Assembly: GCA_020849935.1 (NCBI GenBank)
Contig: JADZFJ010000121.1
Coordinates: forward strand, 1-6,081
Source of the DNA: Crocinitomix sp.
Lineage (GTDB): Bacteria > Bacteroidota > Bacteroidia > Flavobacteriales_D > Crocinitomicaceae
Length of the DNA stretch: 6,081 nt
Reading direction: 5' to 3'
Positions 1 to 6,081 of the stretch are shown here, piece after piece. The position numbers and the translations under genes were made by a program. The notes below the pieces were generated by a model, which was not told the DNA's origin, ran no database searches, and saw only the letters and a program-made list of their open reading frames with translations. The first letter of the stretch is position 1, and each line of letters opens with the position of its first letter.

Positions 1-37
1 ATCCTCTTGAAGGGTATTTACTTTTAAATATTGTTGC

Positions 38-550
38 TTGAATAAAAGAATTGAAGACATATTGAACAAACAAATACGAGCAGAAGCGATGTCTTCTCAA
101 CTCTATTTGGCTATGGCGTCTTGGGCTGAATGCGCTGGAATTACTGGGACTGCTAACTTTTTATACCAACATTCGGACGAAGAAAGAATGCACATGTTAA
201 AGCTTGTTCGTTTTGTAAACGAGCGTGGTGGCAGGGCAGATATTCCTGCGGTTGATGTGCCTAAAAAAGATTTTGAATCACTAACGGATATCTTTACTTT
301 ATTGCTTTCGCATGAATTAAAGGTGACCAATATGATCAACGAAGTGGTTTTTGTTTGTTTAGAAGAAAAGGATTATTCGACTCACAATTTTATGCAATGG
401 TATGTATCAGAGCAATTGGAAGAAGAGGCCTTGGCACGAAATATTTTAGATCAATTAAAAATGATTGACGGGGATAAAGGAGGGTTATATTTATTTGACA
501 GAGAGCTTGTTGCGCTTCAAAACGCAAAAAAACCAACACCTAATCCTTAA
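38..550 (+). CDS. ftnA: Bacterial non-haem ferritin (FtnA type), TTG start
   Basis: Cytoplasmic iron-storage protein that oxidises Fe(II) at a di-iron ferroxidase centre and stores it as a ferric mineral inside a 24-subunit shell. The 170-residue length fits the family. Ligands corresponding to E. coli FtnA are all visible: E16, E49, H52, E93 and Q126 for the A/B sites, and E48, E125, E128 and E129 for the third (C) iron site. Y23 is the conserved tyrosine next to the centre. The stretches 'YLAMASWAE' and 'QWYVSEQLEEE' are strongly ferritin-like. There is no haem-ligand methionine context to suggest bacterioferritin. Start: the frame is closed by TGA at 8-10, and TTG at 38 is the only usual start codon before the first helix. 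It places the first ligand Glu at residue 16, against 17 in E. coli FtnA. No Shine-Dalgarno sequence precedes it. The C-terminal tail after about residue 160 is Lys/Pro/Asn-rich and probably disordered. The family call is secure; the exact start is slightly less so. Confidence 0.95.
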   Translation: MNKRIEDILNKQIRAEAMSSQLYLAMASWAECAGITGTANFLYQHSDEERMHMLKLVRFVNERGGRADIPAVDVPKKDFESLTDIFTLLLSHELKVTNMINEVVFVCLEEKDYSTHNFMQWYVSEQLEEEALARNILDQLKMIDGDKGGLYLFDRELVALQNAKKPTPNP

Positions 551-583
551 CTTTGGCACACTTTTGGTAACCGACAGATCTAC

Positions 584-597
584 ATAAATTATAAATT
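584..597 (+). repeat. Tandem 7-mer ATAAATT x2 at the start of the YfiR-like gene
   Basis: Two perfect adjacent copies of ATAAATT end on the first two bases of the proposed TTG start (596-598). The purely A/T stretch is in the right place to be either an unstructured, A-rich initiation region or part of a promoter. A TTTG at 563-566 lies 18 bp upstream of TAAATTAT (585-592). This loosely resembles the Bacteroidota -33 TTTG / -7 TAnnTTTG arrangement, but the downstream element lacks the final TG. The repeat itself is certain; a regulatory role is only a guess. Confidence 0.4.
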
Positions 598-1135
598 GAA
601 AAGAGTTTTTTACATATTCATAGTTTTAATCGCATTTATTGGGCTCAATAGTTCGACTGTGAAGACAACACAAATGCCGGACACCCGGGCTGTGGTAAAA
701 GCGCTTTATATTTATACGTTCGCTACGTTAGTTGAGTGGCCAGAACAAAAAAGGAGTGGAGATTTTGTGATTGGTGTTTTTGGTGAAAAAACAAGTGTGT
801 ACGAAGAATTAATCAAAAAATATTCTGGAAAAGCAATTGGAAGTCAAAAAATTGTAATTCAAAATTACCGAAACAAGGAGGCAATTCAAAATTGTCATAT
901 TTTATACATTACTGAAGTTAACAGTCATTATGTCCCTGCACTAGCTACCCAAATGGCGCCTAAAAACACCTTACTGGTAAGCGAAAAAGTAGGCTCGCTC
1001 ACAAAAGGAGCAATTGTTAATTTTGTTTTGGAAGGAAACCAACAAAAATATGAAATCAACAAAACGAATGCGAAGACACACAAATTAGTCATCGCGGACA
1101 AACTTACTGACTTGGCCGTAAACGTTATTAAATGA
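596..1135 (+). CDS. YfiR-like (DUF4154) exported protein
   Basis: The 179-residue product looks like a periplasmic protein of the YfiR/DUF4154 family. Residues 1-20 form a signal peptide: 'MKR' followed by a hydrophobic core, with likely cleavage around 20-26. The mature part carries the family landmarks: an 'AVVKALYIYTFATLVEWP' opening helix (32-49), 'FVIGVFG' (57-63), 'CHILYI' (100-105), 'LLVSEKVG' (126-133), 'INF'-like 'IVNFVLEG' (140-147) and 'YEINKTNAK' (152-160). In Pseudomonas, YfiR represses the membrane diguanylate cyclase YfiN from the periplasm. No cyclase is visible here; the membrane partner candidate is the HAMP/PP2C protein two genes downstream. The protein has a single cysteine (C100), so it lacks the disulfide pairs of P. 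aeruginosa YfiR. Start: TTG at 596 is preferred because it gives a complete signal peptide. The next ATG (codon 27) would remove it, and the frame is open back to the ferritin stop with no ATG. The stop overlaps the next gene by ATGA. The family call is fairly firm; the partner and role are inferred. Confidence 0.85.
   Translation: MKRVFYIFIVLIAFIGLNSSTVKTTQMPDTRAVVKALYIYTFATLVEWPEQKRSGDFVIGVFGEKTSVYEELIKKYSGKAIGSQKIVIQNYRNKEAIQNCHILYITEVNSHYVPALATQMAPKNTLLVSEKVGSLTKGAIVNFVLEGNQQKYEINKTNAKTHKLVIADKLTDLAVNVIK
1132..1135 (+). promoter_or_regulatory. ATGA stop/start overlap, probable translational coupling
   Basis: The ATG of the TPR-like gene (1132-1134) overlaps the TGA stop of the YfiR-like gene (1133-1135). 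No Shine-Dalgarno sequence precedes it, so the ribosome finishing the upstream gene probably restarts here. This ties the expression of the two exported proteins together. A second in-frame ATG at 1141 (codon 4) is possible, but it would lose the lysine at codon 2 of the signal peptide. Confidence 0.55.
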
Positions 1136-2145
1136 AGACAATGAGATACATATCACTTATCTTGATCGCTTGTTGCGCTAGTCTTTCATTTGGCCAAACT
1201 TGGACTTGGCAGGCGAATGAATTTTATAAAGCACAAAATTTCGAGCAAGCAAAAAACGCCATTGATTCCGCTATTGGAACCTCTGAGCGCTACGATTCAC
1301 AAACTTGGCAATTGCGCGGTTTGATTTATCGAAATTTAGACAAACCAAATCATTTGTTTAACAGTGAAATTGCGATCGAATCTTTTGTCCGAGCGAAAAA
1401 AGTGGATAGCACGAATGTGTACACCACAAAAATTAACGAATACATCAAAAACACCCTCATTAAAAATTATTATAATATTTCCGTAAAACTTTTATTGGAA
1501 GAGAAAGACTTTGAAAAATCGGAAGAATATTATAGTATTTATAAAAAGCATTATTTGGCCTTATTGGATCCGATGTACAGTTTCAAAACGAGTGATGTTG
1601 ATTATTACAACACGGTTGCCGTTCAATATATTACCAAAGTTGATTTTGCCGAACCATCTAAAAAAGGTGCTTTAAGAGAAAAGGCAATTTTAAATTGCTC
1701 AAAAGTTTTGGCCATTGATAGCTTGGATTACAAAGCAAACTTTAACATGGGTATTATTTATTATAATCTAGGAGCTGATTATATCATGATTGCTGATCCA
1801 GAAATCACAGTCGAAGAATTGATGATGAACCAAAAACGCGCAGAAGATTCTTTCTTAAAAGCACTGCCATTACTCAATAATGCCGATCGAATTCAACCAG
1901 GAACGATGGAGGTGTATGAAGGTTTAATGGGTTGTTATTACGGTTTAAATAATGATGAACTCTATTTAAAGTATCAAATTTTGGTGGATAAACATTACCT
2001 TCCAACTTATTTAGAAACTCTTAAAAATCAACCAAAAAACATTGAAAATATTAAAACGTTAATTAGAATCTATACGTACACCCTCGTCAACGAAGAAGAA
2101 GCAAATAGGCTGAGGACCGTAATGAATGAATTGCAAAACGAATAA
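1132..2145 (+). CDS. Exported TPR-like repeat protein
   Basis: A 337-residue protein made almost entirely of predicted helices, probably a periplasmic or surface-exposed protein-interaction scaffold. Residues 1-21 form a signal peptide ('MKTMR', a hydrophobic core, then SFG before Q22). 'LIAC' at 11-14 also fits a lipobox, so a lipoprotein is an alternative, although that signal would be unusually short. TPR-like helix pairs are visible around 24-50 ('ANEFYKAQNFEQAKNAIDSA'), 57-90, 180-215 (with 'VLAIDSLDYKANFNMGIIYY') and 233-285. The repeats are degenerate, and no enzymatic motif is recognisable. The gene overlaps the YfiR-like gene by 4 bases and lies 18 bp before the phosphatase gene, so it probably acts in the same pathway. 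It could hold periplasmic partners together or bridge them to the membrane sensor. The fold class is reasonably clear; the function is unknown. Confidence 0.8.
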   Translation: MKTMRYISLILIACCASLSFGQTWTWQANEFYKAQNFEQAKNAIDSAIGTSERYDSQTWQLRGLIYRNLDKPNHLFNSEIAIESFVRAKKVDSTNVYTTKINEYIKNTLIKNYYNISVKLLLEEKDFEKSEEYYSIYKKHYLALLDPMYSFKTSDVDYYNTVAVQYITKVDFAEPSKKGALREKAILNCSKVLAIDSLDYKANFNMGIIYYNLGADYIMIADPEITVEELMMNQKRAEDSFLKALPLLNNADRIQPGTMEVYEGLMGCYYGLNNDELYLKYQILVDKHYLPTYLETLKNQPKNIENIKTLIRIYTYTLVNEEEANRLRTVMNELQNE

Positions 2146-2163
2146 AAAAAGACCAACACAAGA

Positions 2164-3993
2164 ATGAGCTTTAGATTCACCATAGGGAAAAAAATTGGTA
2201 CCGGGTTTGGTGTATTAATACTATTCATCATTTCTGTTTTTGGAGCTACCTTTTTAGCTGTTCATGACGGAATTACCACGTTTAAAGAATTGGACAAAAC
2301 GTCTAACGAAATCATCACTGTTTTAACGCCTTCCAAAGAATCAATTACCGCGATTAAATCCTACACCATCGAATCCAGACAATTGGCGGCGCAATGGGTG
2401 AACGATCAAAGTCGAAATGACGTGGAACACAAAATGCGTTTTAAGGAGTTGATCAACAAGGACATTCCACAAAAGTTAGAACAACTCGACGCCATTTCGA
2501 AGAATTGGACAGATGAAAAGGACAAAGAGCTTTTAAAATCGTTAAAAGAACAGTTTAAACTACTTTTTCAGGAGTACAATGAAATAATGACCTTGCTACC
2601 CAATATTAGTAGTTACGACGATCCAATCAGTATTTTTTCGGCACGATTAATTGTTGATCAAAACGGCGGAGTTGGCGATAATTATAATAATTTGACTACG
2701 AATCTTGATTTTCTAACAAAGAGTTTATTAACGAAAGAAGAAAATGCCCTTTCTGTCAATCGCGCTTCGTCGGAACAGTCTCGAGCTAAGTTTCAATCCT
2801 TACAATTTTACTGGTGGTTGGGCGGAAGTTTGATCATTTTTGCAATTATCATTGCCATTTTTACAACCAATACGATTGTGCGTCCGGTAAACAATTTACG
2901 TGAGGTGCTTCTTTCACTCGGTAAGGGTGTATTTCCGAAACAAGAGATTGAAATTAGAAATGACGAAATAGGTGATATGTCTGCGGCGGTGGTCGATTTG
3001 GTAGATGGTATGAAAAAAACAACCTACTTTGCGAAAGAGGTTGGACAAAGTAATTTTAATTCGCCTTACCAACCTTTAAGCAAGGAAGATGTGTTGGGAC
3101 ATGCCCTCTTAAAAATGCGGGACGAACTTGCAGAAACAGAACGAATTCTCGAACAAAAAGTAAAGGAGCGGACCGAAGAGGTTGTACAACAACGAGATGA
3201 AAACGAGCGTCAACGTTTAAAATTAGAAGATTTATACAAAGCTGTTACCGCCAGTATTCGTTATGCGAAACGCCTTCAAAATTCAATTTTACCTCCAAAA
3301 GAAGTCATTAATTCAATTTGTCCAAACTCGTTTGTTTTGTACAAACCAAAAGATATTGTTTCTGGTGATTTTTATTGGTTTGAAAAAACAGAAAAGGTAA
3401 ACTTTTTTGCAGCCGTTGACTGCACAGGTCATGGCGTTCCAGGCGCCTTTATGAGTTTAGTAGGTGCCAATGGATTAAACACCTCGATTCGCGAAAAGAA
3501 AATTAGCGAACCTGCCGAAATTCTCAATTACCTCAACACATTCGTGAATGAATCGTTGAATAAAAGCAGGGAAGAAAATCAAATTCGGGATGGAATGGAT
3601 ATCTCACTTTGTTCATTGAATTATGAAACCCTTGAATTAAATTTTGCAGGAGCAAATAATCCACTTTATTTAATTAGAGACAATACCTTCACCATCGTAA
3701 AAGCAGATAAATTTGCGATCGGATCGTTTGAACCAGACTCGAAAAAATATTTGCAACATAAAGTACAATTGCAAAAAGGAGATGTCATTTACCTTTTTAG
3801 TGATGGTTATGCCGATCAGTTTGGTGGTGAGCGAGGTAAAAAATTCCTCTATAATCGTTTTAGAGAGCATCTTTTATCCATTCATAATTTACAGATGAAT
3901 GAACAGAAAGATTACCTAGAAAACACTATTCATGAGTGGCAAGGATCCTTTGAGCAAGTGGATGATATCCTTGTAATTGGTGTCAGAATCTAG
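2164..3993 (+). CDS. Membrane sensor PP2C/SpoIIE-type phosphatase with HAMP domain
   Basis: Inner-membrane signalling protein of 609 residues predicted to dephosphorylate serine/threonine phosphoproteins, typically anti-sigma-factor antagonists (STAS proteins), in response to an envelope signal. Domains in order: TM1 about 13-33; a mostly helical periplasmic sensor about 34-216 (four-helix-bundle/MCP-like by appearance); TM2 about 217-239; HAMP about 238-290 starting at 'RP' 240-241; a coiled coil about 320-358 rich in E/K/R; then the PP2C domain 362-609. The catalytic domain opens with the regulatory helix 'SIRYAKRLQNSILPP' (364-378). It keeps the acidic metal-site motifs: D402 in 'SGDFYW', D419 in 'DCTGHGVPGAF', D476/D479 in 'DGMD', D547 in 'SDGYAD' and D600/D601 near the C-terminus. 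It therefore looks catalytically competent. ATG at 2164 gives a proper N-terminus ('MSFRFTIGKKIG') before TM1. It lies in an apparent operon with YfiR-like, TPR and propeller genes. The topology resembles YfiN with PP2C in place of GGDEF. Substrate and signal are unknown. Confidence 0.93.
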   Translation: MSFRFTIGKKIGTGFGVLILFIISVFGATFLAVHDGITTFKELDKTSNEIITVLTPSKESITAIKSYTIESRQLAAQWVNDQSRNDVEHKMRFKELINKDIPQKLEQLDAISKNWTDEKDKELLKSLKEQFKLLFQEYNEIMTLLPNISSYDDPISIFSARLIVDQNGGVGDNYNNLTTNLDFLTKSLLTKEENALSVNRASSEQSRAKFQSLQFYWWLGGSLIIFAIIIAIFTTNTIVRPVNNLREVLLSLGKGVFPKQEIEIRNDEIGDMSAAVVDLVDGMKKTTYFAKEVGQSNFNSPYQPLSKEDVLGHALLKMRDELAETERILEQKVKERTEEVVQQRDENERQRLKLEDLYKAVTASIRYAKRLQNSILPPKEVINSICPNSFVLYKPKDIVSGDFYWFEKTEKVNFFAAVDCTGHGVPGAFMSLVGANGLNTSIREKKISEPAEILNYLNTFVNESLNKSREENQIRDGMDISLCSLNYETLELNFAGANNPLYLIRDNTFTIVKADKFAIGSFEPDSKKYLQHKVQLQKGDVIYLFSDGYADQFGGERGKKFLYNRFREHLLSIHNLQMNEQKDYLENTIHEWQGSFEQVDDILVIGVRI

Positions 3994-3997
3994 GCGT

Positions 3998-6081
3998 ATG
4001 ATTTTGCGAATTGGCCTTTTTAACCTCCTTTTTTTCCTTTCATTCGCATTATTTAGTCAACAAAAAACCATAAAATTTGAAACCTACTCCCTCGAGAATG
4101 GTTTGTCACAAAGTTCGATTACAGGAATTGTTCAAGATCAATTTGGGTTTATTTGGATTTCTACCCAAGATGGGATTAACCGATACGATGGTTACACCTT
4201 TAAAACCTTTAAAAACAATCCATCTGATGACAATACGATTCCGAACAATTATATTCACTTTTTAAAGCGAGATGAAAGCGGGAACATTTGGTTTGGCACC
4301 AACCGTGGGATAGGTAAAATTAACCCAAAAGATTTTTCTGTCAAACGAATCAGTAAAATCACCTTTCCGACCCTAAAAGGATACATTTTTACTACCATGA
4401 GCTTTGACAAACAAGGCTTGTTATGGGCGCTTACCGAAAAATCAGGGATCAATAAAATTAATCTAAAAACCCGTGAAATCGAAACCATTACTTCGGTAAA
4501 TGGCAGCACCGACCTCACCACCCTGTTTATCGACGAAGAAAAAACACTTTGGATTGGTACGTCGACCGGAAAAATTTACCATGCTAACTATCCTTACAAA
4601 ACCTTTAATACCATTGACTATAATTCCATTTTTACAAGCGCTGGAATTACTAGTTTTTACAAAATCAAAGATCATCCTTTGATGGTATTAACGGAAAAAG
4701 GATTGTTTTATATTGATGAAGAAAAAAAGCTGCAAATTTTCACTGAATACACCGATATTCGATATGGAAAAATTAACTGTGTTTATTTTGAAAATGAGTT
4801 TAATACCTGGGTAGGAACAGACCATGCAGGGTTAATTTTAATTCAAAAAGCAGGCAATCGCCGACAAGTAATTTCACAGTATCAAAATAACCCTTTAGAC
4901 AATTCATCGATTGCAGATAATAGCATATCCACCATTCACGAAGACGAAACGGGAGTGTTTTGGATTGGAACAGGACAAGGAATTTCAAAATTTGATAAAT
5001 ACAAACAAGGATTTACTTCGATCACCCTCAGCAACGATCCTGCAAAAGGGTTGATTGATTACAGCGTTTGGTCGTTTGCCGAAGACAAAGCAGGAAATAC
5101 GTATATCGGAACGAAAAAAGACCTTACCATTTACAATTATCAGTCTCAACTTTATTATCACATTGTAAGGGATATAAATACAACACATCATCTTTTGAGC
5201 ATTTATGTCGAAGATGAAAATAAAATCTGGCTTGGGTACGATGATGGTTTGTTTATCCTCACCATTTTAGATTTTAAAACATTTGAATACAAATTAGACC
5301 GCATTCGTTATTTACCAGAAGACATTGAAAAAGAAACACGGGTTTATGTCATCACCCCAGCCGATAGTAACCGTTTATGGATCGGAACCCGAGAAGGATT
5401 AACGATTATTGATAAAGAAACTAAAAACATAGGTTATTATAGCAATACCAATTCGGGCTTAGGCGAAGGTTCGATTAAAACCGTTTATACCGATAAAAGT
5501 AACCAGACATGGGTGGTAACAAGTAACCAAGGAATGTATGCGGTTTACGAAAATTCACCAAACAATTTTGTTTTTGAATTTATCGATATTGTTGACCACG
5601 ACGAAACGAGTGGAAGTATCACCTGTCTTTTACAGACAGAACCTGGTGTAATGTGGCTGGGAACTTATGGCGAAGGGTTAAAACGGCTTGATCTAATTAC
5701 CCGAGAAACAAAAAATTACACCGAAAGGGAAGGTTTATCCAATAACGTTGTTTATGGTTTATTGGAGGATTCAGACGGGAATATTTGGGCCAGTACCAAT
5801 AAAGGCATCTCGAAATTTAATACGAAAACTGGAAAATTTACCAATTACAACGTCAAAGATGGTTTACAAAGTAATGAGTTTAACACCAATGCTTATTATA
5901 AATCGAGTAAAGGACTCCTTTATTTTGGGGGGATCAATGGCTATAACGTATTTAATCCAAAAGAAATTTCAGGGAATCCAAATCCTCCGCGCGCCATTAT
6001 TACTGAAGTAACCTTATCTACCAAAGGAAACAAACTAAAAAAAGTATTGGCAGAAAACATTGTCTCTTCCGAAAAATTAGA
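3998..6081 (+). CDS. Two-component-regulator propeller sensor, N-terminal part (runs off window)
   Basis: The N-terminal 694 codons of a large exported sensor, open without a stop to the window end. A signal peptide covers residues 1-20 ('MILRIG', a hydrophobic core, then LFS before QQ). The rest is Reg_prop beta-propeller repeats built on W-[IFVL]-G-T cores. I count 14 blade cores: W53, W98, W143, W185, a Trp-less 'MVLT' near 229-232, W271, W322, 'YIGT' 369-372, W411, W461, W505, W553, W597 and Y642. Spacing is 41-51 residues, consistent with two seven-bladed propellers (about 25-290 and 295-655). 'QSNEFN', 'FGGINGYNVFNP' and 'PPRAIITEV' (663-671) mark the end of the second propeller and the usual entry into a Y_Y_Y domain, where the window cuts. 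The output (histidine kinase, hybrid HTCS, PP2C or HTH) lies beyond the edge and cannot be told. ATG at 3998 is 4 bp after the phosphatase stop, giving a full signal peptide and implying co-transcription. In characterised members the propeller and Y_Y_Y part is periplasmic and binds ligands such as glycan fragments. Confidence 0.93.
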   Translation, partial: MILRIGLFNLLFFLSFALFSQQKTIKFETYSLENGLSQSSITGIVQDQFGFIWISTQDGINRYDGYTFKTFKNNPSDDNTIPNNYIHFLKRDESGNIWFGTNRGIGKINPKDFSVKRISKITFPTLKGYIFTTMSFDKQGLLWALTEKSGINKINLKTREIETITSVNGSTDLTTLFIDEEKTLWIGTSTGKIYHANYPYKTFNTIDYNSIFTSAGITSFYKIKDHPLMVLTEKGLFYIDEEKKLQIFTEYTDIRYGKINCVYFENEFNTWVGTDHAGLILIQKAGNRRQVISQYQNNPLDNSSIADNSISTIHEDETGVFWIGTGQGISKFDKYKQGFTSITLSNDPAKGLIDYSVWSFAEDKAGNTYIGTKKDLTIYNYQSQLYYHIVRDINTTHHLLSIYVEDENKIWLGYDDGLFILTILDFKTFEYKLDRIRYLPEDIEKETRVYVITPADSNRLWIGTREGLTIIDKETKNIGYYSNTNSGLGEGSIKTVYTDKSNQTWVVTSNQGMYAVYENSPNNFVFEFIDIVDHDETSGSITCLLQTEPGVMWLGTYGEGLKRLDLITRETKNYTEREGLSNNVVYGLLEDSDGNIWASTNKGISKFNTKTGKFTNYNVKDGLQSNEFNTNAYYKSSKGLLYFGGINGYNVFNPKEISGNPNPPRAIITEVTLSTKGNKLKKVLAENIVSSEKL

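Noticed and set aside
551..595. Possible terminator between the ferritin and the YfiR-like gene
   Set aside because: The only self-complementary stretches are the short palindromes GGTAACC (566-572) and AGATCT (577-582). Neither can form a useful stem-loop and no T-run follows.
3713..3898. Small open frames overlapping the phosphatase gene in other frames and on the opposite strand
   Set aside because: They lie entirely inside a well-supported coding sequence, match no recognisable family and have no initiation signals of their own.
4029..4035. Seven-T run inside the signal peptide of the propeller gene, as a phase-variation tract
   Set aside because: Seven bases is short for slipped-strand switching, and such runs are expected in AT-rich DNA encoding Phe-rich signal peptides. 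The frame is intact.
4142..5949. DNA-level tandem repeats in the propeller region
   Set aside because: The repetition is at protein level (W-x-G-T blades about 45 residues apart). The codons have diverged, so this is an old domain repeat and not a nucleotide repeat.
4077..6011. Several 60-88 codon open frames on both strands across 4077-5191 and 5748-6011
   Set aside because: One continuous frame from ATG 3998 through to the window end encodes clear propeller repeats over the whole span. The small frames are its shadows.
3998..6081. Possible frameshift or fragmentation of the propeller gene
   Set aside because: I read the frame line by line from 3998 to 6081 and found no stop and no break in the repeat pattern. 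The gene is only truncated by the window edge.

Overview
The window is AT-rich and gene-dense. All genes are on the + strand, and nothing in it looks like an RNA gene, CRISPR array, insertion sequence or prophage. The organism is most likely a member of the Bacteroidota, probably a flavobacterium-like lineage. The evidence is a giant two-component-regulator propeller protein, a HAMP/PP2C protein with the 'SIRYAKRLQNSILPP' and 'SGDFYWFE' signatures common in that phylum, signal peptides ending in -SFGQ or -LFSQ, and no Shine-Dalgarno sequences in front of the genes. The phylum call is an inference from protein style; no 16S or other marker is present.

Layout: (1) 38-550, a complete bacterial non-haem ferritin of the FtnA type that starts at TTG. 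(2) After 45 bp, 596-1135, an exported YfiR-like (DUF4154) protein, also starting at TTG. (3) 1132-2145, an exported TPR-like protein whose ATG overlaps the previous stop codon (ATGA). (4) 18 bp later, 2164-3993, a membrane-anchored sensor phosphatase: TM, periplasmic helical domain, TM, HAMP, coiled coil, then a SpoIIE/RsbU-type PP2C domain. (5) 4 bp later, 3998-6081 and running off the window, the N-terminal 694 codons of an exported beta-propeller sensor. It has 14 recognisable blade cores, and the window cuts it just as the Y_Y_Y linker domain would begin.

The last four genes are packed so tightly that they almost certainly form one operon. They look like an envelope-sensing signalling cassette: three exported or periplasmic components (YfiR-like, TPR, propeller) and a transmembrane protein phosphatase with every expected acidic metal-binding motif. 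In well-known systems YfiR represses a TM-periplasmic-TM-HAMP-GGDEF cyclase (YfiN). Here its neighbour has the same general topology but a PP2C output. The most interesting hypothesis in the window is therefore a YfiR-type switch that controls serine/threonine dephosphorylation (partner switching) instead of c-di-GMP synthesis. The ferritin may be an unrelated upstream neighbour or may share the transcript, since no terminator hairpin is visible between them.
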